64,000 bases of DNA from positions 2,471,001-2,535,000 of the forward strand of contig NZ_CP015756.1 in NCBI RefSeq assembly GCF_001877035.1, in the 5' to 3' direction. The notes under the pieces were generated by a model that did no database searches, was not told the DNA's origin, and saw only the letters and a list, made by a program, of their open reading frames with translations. Below, piece after piece: positions 25,155-33,761 of the stretch. Made by a program: the position numbers and the translations under genes. How positions within the stretch are numbered: the first letter of the stretch is position 1; every line of letters begins with the position of its first letter. The DNA comes from Clostridium estertheticum subsp. estertheticum. Lineage in GTDB: Bacteria > Bacillota > Clostridia > Clostridiales > Clostridiaceae.

Positions 25155-25830
25155 TTCTCACCTCGAATTTGTATCCAGTACCTCTTACTGTTGCTATAAG
25201 GTAAGATTTTTCACCTAACTTTTCTCTTAATCTTTTTATAACTGTATCGACTGTTCTTAGATCTCCAAAATAGTCAATACCCCATAAAGCATCTAATATT
25301 TTTTCCCTACTTAATACAATTCTTTTATTAAGTATAAAATAATTTAATAGTTCAAATTCTTTTGGCGATAGATTTATTTCGACATTGTCTACAGTAACCT
25401 CATGGCTTAAATTATCAACAACAAGCCCATCAAAATTGTCTTCTTCTTTTGCAACACTCTCAGTGCTATAAGTTCGTCTTATGATTGCTTTAACTTTAGC
25501 TACTAGCAGTTTTGGAACAAAAGGCTTTGTAATATAATGATCCGTGCCTAATTCAAAGCCTAATAATTCGTCGTCTTCCTCGGATTTAGCAGTAAGCATT
25601 ATAACTGGAATGTTAGAAGTCTTTCTTATTTCCTTACATACATCCCAGCCATCCATAATTGGCATCATTACATCTAGAATAACCAAATCTACTGCATTTT
25701 TATTAAAGACATTTATAGCTTCTCTGCCATTTTCAGCTTGCAGAATATTATATTGCTCCTTCCTTAAGTAAATGGATACAAGATTTCTGATTCTTTCTTC
25801 ATCATCAACTATTAAAATAGTTTCCATCAT
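25144..25830 (-). CDS. OmpR/PhoB-family response regulator
   Basis: The 228 aa protein has a receiver domain (ILIVDDEERIR, VDLVILDVMMPIMDGWDV with the phosphoryl Asp, PVIMLTAKSEE, YITKPF) and a winged-helix DNA-binding domain from about 130 (LSPKEFELLNYF, DVLWGIDYFGD-like LWGIDYFGDLRTVDTVI, VRGTGYKF). AAGGAG stands 8 nt before the first ATG. The kinase gene follows with an 11-bp overlap, so the two make one operon. A tandem 15-bp repeat lies just before the ribosome-binding site (25851-25880) and could be its own binding site, since these regulators bind direct repeats. Its targets are not known. Confidence 0.96.
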   Translation of the reverse strand: MMETILIVDDEERIRNLVSIYLRKEQYNILQAENGREAINVFNKNAVDLVILDVMMPIMDGWDVCKEIRKTSNIPVIMLTAKSEEDDELLGFELGTDHYITKPFVPKLLVAKVKAIIRRTYSTESVAKEEDNFDGLVVDNLSHEVTVDNVEINLSPKEFELLNYFILNKRIVLSREKILDALWGIDYFGDLRTVDTVIKRLREKLGEKSYLIATVRGTGYKFEVRNEK

Positions 25831-26209
25831 ATATAATTCTCCTTAATTACAAATTTAATATAAACAAATTTAATATAAACAAAATTGGTTGGTATTTACA
25901 ATATAATCCTACCTTATTTTCTTTTTAATGCTATTATTTTTAGCCCTAATTATATAATAAAGATATATTATGGCACATGAATGGCGAATATGTTAACAAA
26001 ACGTGAACGAGCTTTGCAACTACTAAACTCTTTGTTAATGAACTACTATATAACTAGTAATTTTTTATAATTTGCTTCTAATCTTAATAAAAAAAACATA
26101 ATAATAACATAGCAATTTCTTATATTCATAGTATAATTAACTTGTACAACTTAGTATACTAAAGATATAAGCTTATATGTATTATATATCTATATAGGGA
26201 GGTTTTTAT
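25831..26209. promoter_or_regulatory. Divergent promoter region with tandem 15-bp repeat
   Basis: AAATTTAATATAAAC occurs twice in tandem (25851-25865, 25866-25880), 21 bp upstream of the response regulator start. Further upstream GTTAACAAAACGTGAACG (about 25992-26009) resembles half-sites spaced by one helical turn. The region also holds the promoter of the XRE gene on the plus strand. Confidence 0.45.
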
Positions 26210-26422
26210 ATGCTTAATGGCGCTAAAATTAGAGAATTAAGACTTAATAAATCTTTAACAAGCAAAGATATATCAACTTTATCTAAGAATTTGAGTGTAC
26301 ATGTATCACAAACTTATTTAGAAGAACTGGAACGAGGAAGTAAAAAAAATCCATCTTTTAATATAATAGAAACAATAGCAACTATTCTATGTGTTAATAT
26401 AGATGAACTTAGAATGATTTAA
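26210..26422 (+). CDS. XRE-family helix-turn-helix regulator
   Basis: The 70 aa protein is one Cro/CI-type HTH domain: IRELRLNKSLTSKDISTLSK, VSQTYLEELERGSKKNPSF (recognition helix), IIETIATILCVNIDEL. AGGGAGG stands 7 nt before the ATG and a good terminator follows, so it is a one-gene unit. It acts as a dimeric DNA-binding regulator of unknown targets. Small XRE proteins like this are common in Clostridium near sporulation and stress genes. Confidence 0.9.
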   Translation: MLNGAKIRELRLNKSLTSKDISTLSKNLSVHVSQTYLEELERGSKKNPSFNIIETIATILCVNIDELRMI

Positions 26423-26433
26423 GTAACTTTAAT

Positions 26434-26464
26434 AGGTGGATTAACTATAAAAGTTAATCCACCT
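26434..26464 (+). terminator. Terminator of the XRE gene
   Basis: AGGTGGATTAACT (26434-26446) and AGTTAATCCACCT (26452-26464) form a perfect 13-bp stem with a 5-nt loop. The following T-run is short. Confidence 0.75.
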
Positions 26465-26548
26465 TAACTGACATAGTTCTTATTAATAGTAACATCATCA
26501 ACTTCTAATCTCTCCAACCAGTCTTTCGTAAGTCTAGGTCCTGTATCA

Positions 26549-26887
26549 CTATTCCCAGGTTGTCCATATTTCTGGGACATAACCAACAGTGGCATCTTTC
26601 CCATTACGAACTATAGGAGTTTTAAGAAGTTGAGGATTTTTTAATAAAATTTCTTCTTTAAGTTCCTCTCCCCTAATTTGGTTTATGTTTGATTTTTTAT
26701 AGTCTTTTGCATTTGTGTTAATTAAATTATTTAAGCCTACAGATCTTTTAACACTTTGTAATTCACCTTTACTAAGCCCTTTAATATTTATATCAATAAA
26801 TTGATACTTTATATTTCTTTCCTTAAAATATCGTTCAGTTTTTTTTGTATCAAAACATTTTTTTGTTCCGAAAAATTGAATATTCAT
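26549..26887 (-). CDS. ArsC/Spx-family thioredoxin-fold protein
   Basis: The 112 aa protein has the ArsC/Spx pattern: IQFFGTKKCFDTKKTERYFKE (active-site loop with one cysteine), IDINIKGLSKGEL, LLKTPIVRNGKDATVGY. The second cysteine of a CxxC pair is absent, as in many MgsR/Spx-like and arsenate-reductase-like proteins. It may be a thiol reductase or a transcription-related Spx relative; the RNA polymerase-binding features of Spx cannot be judged by eye. AAGGAG precedes the ATG. After its stop another frame stays open for 35 codons over the same DNA (see findings). Confidence 0.85.
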   Translation of the reverse strand: MNIQFFGTKKCFDTKKTERYFKERNIKYQFIDINIKGLSKGELQSVKRSVGLNNLINTNAKDYKKSNINQIRGEELKEEILLKNPQLLKTPIVRNGKDATVGYVPEIWTTWE

Positions 26888-26964
26888 TTATGTAAACTCT
26901 CCTTAAGTGTATTAGTATATCTATCATGCTACCATTAATTAAAGCACAGGTCACTATTAATTAA

Positions 26965-27006
26965 AATATTAGCACTAATAATTATAAAATTATTAGTGCT
27001 AATATT
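26965..27006 (-). terminator. Terminator overlapping the end of the permease gene
   Basis: An 18-bp perfect stem (26965-26982 with 26989-27006, AATATTAGCACTAATAAT) and a 6-nt loop include the last codons of the permease gene. The minus strand continues with TTTTAATT. Confidence 0.8.
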
Positions 27007-28352
27007 ACTGTAGCAACTATTCCACAAGTTACAGGAATAATGTTCTTCTTTGCAACGTCAAAAGGTTCAACCTTACATATTCCAGCCGCGGCGACCACGC
27101 TCCAAGGAATTATGGTTCCTCCACCAATCCAGATGGTAATTATTTGACCAAATGCTGCAATCTGTTCTTTATCTATATTAATTGTGGTCGAAAAGGTATT
27201 AGCTAAAGTTCCAACTAACGGAAGGCCAGCGAAACCTGAGCCGCTAAGCCCAAGTAGAGTACTTACTGCAGTTTGTATACCTACAACTGAATATTTAGAT
27301 AAAGGTATCTTGCTTGCGGCATATACCCCGATATCGCTTAGAATCCCAGTGGCTCCATTACCCAATATATCAACTGCACTACCTGCACTTCCTAGAAAAA
27401 AGAAAGCACCGATAATTATAATTGGAGCAAAAATATTTATACCAAAAGTAAAACCATTTTTAACATATTTAGTAACTTCACTTAATGACGTTTTAAAATT
27501 AGTATTAAGTATAGAGCAAATAATCATTATTATTGATGCTGTTCCACCTATTAGAGCTGTTGACTCAGATCCTATAAAGTCAAGTTTTTTTATAAAAACT
27601 ATATCTAATATAAATGCACAAGGAGTAGCTATTGCCATTATTTTTTTGCCTGTTAAATTGCTTTGTGTTGACTTCTTGGGTTCAATTATAGCTTCATCTA
27701 CTTTTACGTCTGTAGGTTTATTTCTTCTCATGAGTATAAATGCTATAGTAATAGTGACTATACTCATTACGCCCCAAAACGGCAGACATTTTCTAATTAT
27801 TCCCAATGCATTAGGCAAGTTTGCAGTTTTCGAAGTTATTGACGGTGCTGCTTGAAGAACAAAATCACTTGATAATGCTACCCCATTACCGAATAGACAT
27901 AAAACTACTGCTGCCCATGCTGGTGGTAATCCAGATTGTATTGCTGCAGGAACCATTAGCGCCCCTATAAAAACTATGGCTGGTGTTGGCCAAATAAACC
28001 ATGAAGTCAAAGTTACAGTAATACCTAGAACAAAGAATGATATAGTTTTGTTTATCATTAATTTTCTTATAGGTTTTATAATTATTTCATCTGCACCCAA
28101 ATCATTTAAAGCACTAGACATTGCATTAACTAGCGCAATAACTACAACTATTTCAATGAATTCTTTTCCTGATACCACTATAGCCTTATATATAATTTGA
28201 ACAGCGATTAGGATACTTCCTGTAAATATATAACCAATTACTACAATTCCCAAAATACATGGAAGTATTACATCTTTCTTCATGGAAATTATAATAGTAA
28301 TTATTAGAATGATAATGATATATGCATAATGTATTACACCTAAATTTACCAT
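26982..28352 (-). CDS. Multi-span membrane permease (ion-transporter superfamily type)
   Basis: The 456 aa protein has about 11-12 hydrophobic segments, for example AYIIIILIITIIISMKK, ILGIVVIGYIFTGSILIA, ISFFVLGITVTLTSWFIW, IFAPIIIIGAFFFLGSAG and GIVATVILALIIL. The two halves each have a Gly/Pro-rich segment (IWPTPAIVFIGALMVPAA; SGSGFAGLPLVGTLA), as in the DcuC/GntP/CitM-type permeases of carboxylates. I cannot place it in one family. It has its own ribosome-binding site (AGGAGG) and terminator, so it is monocistronic. A dicarboxylate or organic-acid symport is a reasonable guess only. Confidence 0.65.
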   Translation of the reverse strand: MVNLGVIHYAYIIIILIITIIISMKKDVILPCILGIVVIGYIFTGSILIAVQIIYKAIVVSGKEFIEIVVVIALVNAMSSALNDLGADEIIIKPIRKLMINKTISFFVLGITVTLTSWFIWPTPAIVFIGALMVPAAIQSGLPPAWAAVVLCLFGNGVALSSDFVLQAAPSITSKTANLPNALGIIRKCLPFWGVMSIVTITIAFILMRRNKPTDVKVDEAIIEPKKSTQSNLTGKKIMAIATPCAFILDIVFIKKLDFIGSESTALIGGTASIIMIICSILNTNFKTSLSEVTKYVKNGFTFGINIFAPIIIIGAFFFLGSAGSAVDILGNGATGILSDIGVYAASKIPLSKYSVVGIQTAVSTLLGLSGSGFAGLPLVGTLANTFSTTINIDKEQIAAFGQIITIWIGGGTIIPWSVVAAAGICKVEPFDVAKKNIIPVTCGIVATVILALIIL

Positions 28353-28606
28353 GTATTTTTAAACCTCCTATGTCTTATACTTAAACCTAATATATAAATT
28401 ATATTTATAAGATATATTAAATTAAGTATGTGCAATATTTCGCAAAAATAACCGACTTATACTGGTTCATAAAAGATGAAAAACTAATAATATATGCCTA
28501 ATATAAAACATGACTTTATCTAATAATTATGATAAACTTAGGACTAGCAAAAAATATTAGATTATAATTAATATTTTTTATAAAAAAGACAAGTAAGGAG
28601 GCAGAG

Positions 28607-28885
28607 ATGTTAAAGATTTGGGGCAAATTAATAAAGGATAATAGAATTATAAGAGATGAAGTTACAATATCAGAAATAGAAGATAGTTACCAGGAAAATC
28701 TAAAACTATGTATAACAGACTTATGTTACAAATTTGATGTTTCAACACCTTATTGGCTGAAACCCAATGTTACTGAATATAATAAAAGACGTAAAACAAG
28801 TTTTGATGAAAATAATTTTATCGAGGAAATTTATTTTGATAAATTTATAATAGAAGAATTAAAACCAAGCGAAAAGGAGCAATAG
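28607..28885 (+). CDS. Conserved-type small protein, unknown
   Basis: The 92 aa protein begins MLKIWGKLIKDNRIIRDEVT and includes CITDLCYKFDVSTPYWL with the acidic end EELKPSEKE. It has two cysteines and no membrane segment. I know that similar short proteins occur in Clostridium genomes but no function. TAAGGAGG stands 6 nt before the ATG. It faces the spore-surface island on the minus strand and is not part of it. Confidence 0.7.
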   Translation: MLKIWGKLIKDNRIIRDEVTISEIEDSYQENLKLCITDLCYKFDVSTPYWLKPNVTEYNKRRKTSFDENNFIEEIYFDKFIIEELKPSEKEQ

Positions 28886-28964
28886 AAACTTAATTAAGTT
28901 CTATTGCTACCTACTCGCTTTTCTTTTTATCATAAAAACCTAGAAATCTTTAATTTAATGATAT

Positions 28965-30455
28965 TTAAAAAGGAATTATTGTATCATCAGGAAAAATTGA
29001 GCCATCAAATATAGTAAATTCTTCGAAGTTATCAGTTTCTTTTAAATTATTAAGATATATTTCAGCTTCACCTATTACTTTTAACTCCATTAAACTACTA
29101 ACGCCAAAGCTAAGTACATTATTCGAAAATTCTGGATTATTTATAAATTTGGTAGTCGTCTTAATATTAAGCTCAAACTCATTTAAATTAAGGTCTTTGG
29201 GAATATCCAAAAGAACATCTATAGGTTTTTCAAAAAATCCATTTATACATTTATTTATATTATTTTTAAGATAATAAATTATATAGTTAACTCTTGCAAT
29301 AAATTTAATACTTGAGAATTCAGATGCTGAGGGTATATATCTCCTGCTTTCTGAGGATGGCACTATTACCCCTTGTTCGAATTTTGTACATTTATAAATA
29401 TAAGCTGAATTTATTTCTTTAGGTAAATTATAACTTATAATGGGAAATCTTATATTTTCATTGTATGATGCAAATATTCTTTTTGCTAATATTGTTATTT
29501 GTTTACTATCTGGATTTAAATTAGTAATTGCAACCGGTTGATCATATGTAAAAGGAAGGTTAACTGAAATAACATCATAGGGTTGACTATTAATTGTATT
29601 CATGAGAATCGAAGTAATCAAACAATTTGATTTTAAATCTATTATATCAATTCCACCATAATCATCGCTACTTCTATTAGTAATTAGTAGTTTAGTATTG
29701 TCATCAGTTATAAAAAGTCCCGTTGGTTCAGCCCTTGAGGTAAGGATATGCTTATATGATTTATTAGTATGAATATTAATTAATTCAATTCTATTTAATC
29801 CTGTGTTTGATGCAAATAAGATATTTCCTTTTAATATCATTCCATTAATCAAAGACCCTTTTGGAAGAATTAGTTTAGTGATAATGTTTGAATCAATATC
29901 TATTTTTAATATATCAATCTTCGTTGAAACATATGCTGTTTTATCGTCTTTTGAAATTAAAAGGCATATTGGATTAACACCTACATTTTCAATTGAATTT
30001 ATAAGTGTGTAAGTATCAGTACTATAAATTCTTAACTCTTTTAATAACGTATCTAATACATAGAGTTTAGTGCCATCAGAATTAAGCTTTATATCGATGA
30101 TAGCTGAAAATCCTCTAATTCGGTTTATTATTTTATCTAAATTCACCTCATATATAGTTACTTCTGAGGTGTCTGAAACATATATTTTTTGATTTGTTTT
30201 ATCTATTAGTAAATTACCATTATTAGAAATAAAGTGTTCCTTTATTTCGCAACTTTTACAATTAACAAAAGAAATTGTATTACTTACATCACATGCAATT
30301 CCAATGGTATTATTATCTTTTATTACTAATTTATTTGGCCTTTTTCCTACTGTTATTTCTTTTAATATTGTATTGCAAAGACCGTCAATTATAGTTAAAG
30401 TTCCAGTTTTAATATTTGAAACAAAATAAAAATTTTTTCTTGTTATTGTATCCAT
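28965..30455 (-). CDS. YncE-like beta-propeller protein of the spore-surface island
   Basis: The 496 aa protein has a repeated beta-strand pattern over its first 310 residues: NIKTGTLTIIDG, TVGKRPNKLVIKDN, NSDGTKLYVLDTLLKEL, SKDDKTAYVSTKIDIL, TDDNTKLLITNRSSDDYGGI, as in YncE-type seven-bladed propellers. The last 180 residues are a separate domain of mixed strands. No signal peptide is present, so it may be placed on the spore from the mother cell. The ATG at 30455 lies 8 nt after GGTG of AAAGGGTG and is preferred over an in-frame GTG. It lies downstream of the DUF3343 gene on the same strand but has its own promoter region. Function is probably structural. Confidence 0.7.
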   Translation of the reverse strand: MDTITRKNFYFVSNIKTGTLTIIDGLCNTILKEITVGKRPNKLVIKDNNTIGIACDVSNTISFVNCKSCEIKEHFISNNGNLLIDKTNQKIYVSDTSEVTIYEVNLDKIINRIRGFSAIIDIKLNSDGTKLYVLDTLLKELRIYSTDTYTLINSIENVGVNPICLLISKDDKTAYVSTKIDILKIDIDSNIITKLILPKGSLINGMILKGNILFASNTGLNRIELINIHTNKSYKHILTSRAEPTGLFITDDNTKLLITNRSSDDYGGIDIIDLKSNCLITSILMNTINSQPYDVISVNLPFTYDQPVAITNLNPDSKQITILAKRIFASYNENIRFPIISYNLPKEINSAYIYKCTKFEQGVIVPSSESRRYIPSASEFSSIKFIARVNYIIYYLKNNINKCINGFFEKPIDVLLDIPKDLNLNEFELNIKTTTKFINNPEFSNNVLSFGVSSLMELKVIGEAEIYLNNLKETDNFEEFTIFDGSIFPDDTIIPF

Positions 30456-30520
30456 TCTAATCACACCCTTTGCCTTATTAATAGAAAATATGCTTTAACT
30501 TCATTAAATATGCACAAACT

Positions 30521-30547
30521 AAAAAAGGATTCGGAAAACCCAAATCC
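30521..30547 (-). terminator. Terminator of the DUF3343 gene
   Basis: GGATTTGG and CCGAATCC pair with one G-T, around a TTTT-containing loop, and TTTTTT follows on the minus strand. It separates the DUF3343 gene from the YncE-like gene. Confidence 0.8.
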
Positions 30548-30566
30548 AAAATAATACAAACGCAAA

Positions 30567-30833
30567 CTAAATCATTTCGTAGTTATTATACTTTGGTTTT
30601 TTAACAATTCTGTATACCCCTTTAGGTTTTATACTGATTTTTAGAATTTGAGCATTAACAATATCAATATATATTTCTTTAAATTTAATGGATAGACTGC
30701 AACCATAAGATATTTTTATTGGTGTTGATACTAATTCAACATTGCAAGACTTCTTTAAAAGTCTTTGGTACAGAAGTGTTGTAGTATTATGACCTGGGTA
30801 GACAACTAAATACTCGGTTTCTTCTACTTGCAT
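30567..30833 (-). CDS. DUF3343-like protein
   Basis: The 88 aa protein shows the DUF3343 pattern: EYLVVYPGHNTTTLLYQRLL, then K.CNVELVSTPIKISYGCSLSIKF, in which the IS.GC loop carries the conserved cysteine of the family. DUF3343 proteins are suspected sulfur or selenium carriers and often stand beside cysteine desulfurase and selenium genes; here a NifS-like gene lies 5 kb away. The second ATG (30833) is chosen because GGGGG is too close to the first. A sigma-K-like promoter stands upstream (30907-30934). So it is probably made late in the mother cell. Confidence 0.65.
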   Translation of the reverse strand: MQVEETEYLVVYPGHNTTTLLYQRLLKKSCNVELVSTPIKISYGCSLSIKFKEIYIDIVNAQILKISIKPKGVYRIVKKPKYNNYEMI

Positions 30834-30906
30834 AGTCTTGTACATCCCCCTTGTTGCTAATCAAGTTTATAAATGATTTTATATTAAATAAAATAAGTGG
30901 ATATTG

Positions 30907-30934
30907 TATAATATGAAAACATATTACTATTGTG
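30907..30934 (-). promoter_or_regulatory. Sigma-K-like promoter of the DUF3343 gene
   Basis: On the minus strand CAC (30932-30934), 16 nt, then CATATTATA (30907-30915) match the sigma-K consensus AC-N16/17-CATANNNTA. Spacing is the same as before the Cys-rich paralogs. Confidence 0.65.
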
Positions 30935-31002
30935 CTAACTAAATTCATCTTACTTATTTAAAGTGAAATATTTTATCTTGAGTTTCTTATATAATATGAT
31001 AT

Positions 31003-32550
31003 TTATTTTTCAGTTCTTTTTTTAAAAATTCTATCTACAATACCTATGCTTTTTTCGAAATCTAAATCTCGCCTTAACGATTCCTTTTCATTAGTTAATT
31101 GTTGCAATTTATTTTTCAATTCGCTTATAACATTAGATTTAGATATTTTCTGCTTTTTTAATCTCTCATATTCATTAGCAATTTGCTGTGATTTATTTGT
31201 TAATTCATCTAGTAGTATAGTACTAGATATTTTTTCAACTTCCATCCTCTTTAACTTTTCCATAGAAGTTTTTTGAATTTCAGCTATTATAGAAAGTTTT
31301 TCTTCAGCCTTTTTCTTTGCAGTTGTAAGTCTAAAGAAATTATCTTCTGATTCCTCTATAACTCTTAGTTTTTGTTGATATTTTATTTGCAAATCTATAA
31401 GTTCTTTTTTCAAATCTCTGTTTTCTTTTTTTAAAATTAAGACTTCTTCTTGTAAATTTTTTTTTGCTTTTTCAACAGTAGAATCTAATATTACTTCTTT
31501 ATCTACTTTATTATCTACTTTATTGATTTTGGAAAGATCGCTATCATGGTCATTATTTGTATAGTTAGGTAATACTAACTTTATTTCAAAAGAATTTGTT
31601 CCTAGTATATATCTACACTTTATATCATTATTTTTATCGATTAAAGATAAATATTTGTATATTAAAAATTCATCAGTTGTTTCCGTATAATATTCGAAGG
31701 GTTCACTCCATTTGTCTTTAAATGAAGACACAAAAACATTTTCACCTTCAGACCAAATTGACCAAAGGATGCCTTTAATTTCAACCAGACAAAAGTTAGT
31801 TGGTTTATAAGACGTTTCATGTACTTTATAATTTTTCATTTTCCCATCGGGTTCAATTAGTACATGTTCTAACAGATATAAAGAACCTTCTTTAGACAAA
31901 TTCATTATATTTATATTATCTAAATGCAATAATGTATAAAAGTTAACATTACTACCGATAATGCCATATAATCTTTTTGGATTACTCCATTTATTATTTC
32001 TGTATTCTATGAAATTTAGTACTACTTCATCTTTTTCGCCTTTAATAAATACTAAAGATAAATTATCATTTTCTAACCTTTGCACTTCATAATGAAAAAA
32101 AATATCTTTTTGAAATGGTATGGTATCTATTGTATTAAATATACTATCATCCTTATTTAAGCATAAATGAATTAAAGAACAGTTTATTTTGTTTATGTTG
32201 TTTTTTGCAATGAAAAATATATTTATTGATTTATGAATTGTAATAACAGTTAATTCTGACATCTCATAGTGTTTATTTTCAAAAGTATAAATAGTTTTTC
32301 CAAGCCAATTATTAACCTCCCATACACAGTACTTAAGCTCTCCGAGTTTAACACTGTATACAATGCAAATTTCTCTATTTATGTCTAAGCTTACCACAAA
32401 ATCTATAACTTCATTGTCAATTTTTTTTTCTTTAGTCCACTTATCTTCATTGTACATTATACTATATACTAGTTCTCTATTATCATTTACATAAAATTTC
32501 CATATATGATCTTCATCATCGTATAATAAACATGGACTACATATTATCAT
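31003..32550 (-). CDS. Beta-propeller-like protein with C-terminal coiled coil
   Basis: The 515 aa protein has an N-terminal part (to about 335) with repeated W and strand blocks (IWKFYVNDNRELVYSIMY, YCVWEVNNWLG, NNKWSNPKRLYG, GILWSIWSEGENVFVSSF), like the short sialidase-type or propeller blades. Residues 370-515 form a coiled coil (KENRDLKKELIDLQIKYQQK) ending in a basic tail. There is no signal peptide. GGGAG stands 9 nt before the ATG at 32550. It is divergent from the Cys-rich pair and close to other spore-surface genes; I found no sigma-K-like promoter before it. A coat or exosporium role is inferred from place only. Confidence 0.6.
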   Translation of the reverse strand: MIICSPCLLYDDEDHIWKFYVNDNRELVYSIMYNEDKWTKEKKIDNEVIDFVVSLDINREICIVYSVKLGELKYCVWEVNNWLGKTIYTFENKHYEMSELTVITIHKSINIFFIAKNNINKINCSLIHLCLNKDDSIFNTIDTIPFQKDIFFHYEVQRLENDNLSLVFIKGEKDEVVLNFIEYRNNKWSNPKRLYGIIGSNVNFYTLLHLDNINIMNLSKEGSLYLLEHVLIEPDGKMKNYKVHETSYKPTNFCLVEIKGILWSIWSEGENVFVSSFKDKWSEPFEYYTETTDEFLIYKYLSLIDKNNDIKCRYILGTNSFEIKLVLPNYTNNDHDSDLSKINKVDNKVDKEVILDSTVEKAKKNLQEEVLILKKENRDLKKELIDLQIKYQQKLRVIEESEDNFFRLTTAKKKAEEKLSIIAEIQKTSMEKLKRMEVEKISSTILLDELTNKSQQIANEYERLKKQKISKSNVISELKNKLQQLTNEKESLRRDLDFEKSIGIVDRIFKKRTEK

Positions 32551-32681
32551 ATTATTCATCTCCCTATAGAAATTATATTTTAATACAAAGCATTATATAA
32601 CCTAATAGTGGATATTAAAAACTATATATAGTTGAATTCATAATAAAATATTTGATAATTTTAGTAAAAAGGTATATTACT

Positions 32682-32709
32682 CACAACTAATAACCACTTG
32701 CATAATATA
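32682..32709 (+). promoter_or_regulatory. Sigma-K-like promoter, first Cys-rich paralog
   Basis: CAC (32682-32684), 16 nt, CATAATATA (32701-32709) lie 55 bp before the ATG. The same layout precedes the second copy. Confidence 0.7.
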
Positions 32710-32764
32710 CCCTAAGGGACACGGATTAAAAAGTGTGTCACTTGACATAAAAGGAGGAAAATTA

Positions 32765-33508
32765 ATGGCTATTACACATGATGATTTTATTCCAAGACCC
32801 GGTATCGTTAATAAACAAGGATACCTCCCTGATCCATCTGAATTAGTTTGCATTGAAATCCCAAAAGTTTTTGACCAGTGTCTAATTAAAAGATGCTTAA
32901 TTTATGGTTGCGGACCAGATACAGTTGATACAGATGCGGAGTTAAGAAGCAACTCCCTTAATGGCCCAAAAACATTTACAGGATGTAGAAATTTCCATTT
33001 AAAGCTTATTTCGGTGGAGAAAATTCCATTAAAAAAAAATTCTAGTTATAAAAAAATAGTACTTTGTTTTGTAATCTCATTTTATGCGGATTTTATAGAT
33101 TGTAAAGGAGAACCAAGCTACGATTTTTATGAAATTAATCGTACAGAAATTATACCAAAACTATATTGCCCAGATTCAATGGCACAAATATCTACCACTT
33201 CTGTGCCTACTGGTAAATCAAGTGATATTGATTCTGAAATTATAAAACTTGAGTTGGTACCAGAATGTCTAGGTGGTTTTTTTTGCAAAGACGATTGTGG
33301 TGAAAGTTTCTTAGATATAACCTTAGGATTTCATCTTATTGTAAAATGTGAGTTAGTTGTTCAACTATTAATTCCTTCATATGGATATTGTCCTATACCT
33401 TGTCAATGCGAAGAAGATTGTGAAGAAGATCCTTGTGAAGAATTTGATCGGGCTCCGGTTCCAAAATTTTTCCCGGATCAAAAGCTTGAACCCTTGTTTG
33501 ATGAATAA
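32765..33508 (+). CDS. Cys-rich spore-surface-type protein, copy 1
   Basis: The 247 aa protein contains VCIEIPKVFDQCLIKRCL, which resembles the start of DUF3794/coat-type domains, then strands with NFHLKLISVEKIPL and LCFVISFYADFIDC, and a Cys/acid-rich end (CPIPCQCEEDCEEDPCEEF). Its 15 or so cysteines suggest disulfide or metal cross-linking in the spore coat or exosporium. AAAGGAGG lies 6 nt before the ATG at 32765. It is about 80 percent identical by eye to the next gene, including its promoter region, so it is a recent tandem duplicate. Function is inferred from the sigma-K-like promoter and neighbours. Confidence 0.8.
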   Translation: MAITHDDFIPRPGIVNKQGYLPDPSELVCIEIPKVFDQCLIKRCLIYGCGPDTVDTDAELRSNSLNGPKTFTGCRNFHLKLISVEKIPLKKNSSYKKIVLCFVISFYADFIDCKGEPSYDFYEINRTEIIPKLYCPDSMAQISTTSVPTGKSSDIDSEIIKLELVPECLGGFFCKDDCGESFLDITLGFHLIVKCELVVQLLIPSYGYCPIPCQCEEDCEEDPCEEFDRAPVPKFFPDQKLEPLFDE

Positions 33509-33579
33509 GTTACATTTATATTGTATCTCATAACTACTTTTATTACATTTGTTACCATTTTTATTAGTACTTGAATAGA

Positions 33580-33611
33580 TAAAAAGGCTCTAAAAAAAGG
33601 GTCTTTTTAAA
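33580..33611 (+). terminator. Imperfect terminator after copy 1
   Basis: AAAAAGGCTC and GGGTCTTTTT form a weak stem, and a T-run is included in the second arm. Confidence 0.4.
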
Positions 33612-33680
33612 AAAAATCTAATTGTCTAATTTAAAATTGACATTTAAAAACTATTTAATTTAATCACCCAATATATTAAT

Positions 33681-33708
33681 CACAAGTTATAGGCAACTGC
33701 ATATTATA
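33681..33708 (+). promoter_or_regulatory. Sigma-K-like promoter, second Cys-rich paralog
   Basis: CAC (33681-33683), 16 nt, CATATTATA (33700-33708) are placed 53 bp before the ATG, as in the first copy. Confidence 0.7.
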
Positions 33709-33761
33709 AAACAGAGAACACGAATTAGAGTGTATCACTTAACATAAAAGGAGGATAATAT

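Noticed and set aside
23643-25830. Two-component system called PhoPR
   Set aside because: The layout fits but no signature ties the sensor to phosphate, and the pit operon is 30 kb away.
27184-27855. Plus-strand 223-codon frame opposite the permease
   Set aside because: Hydrophobic codons read backwards stay hydrophobic. There is no site and the permease has better signals.
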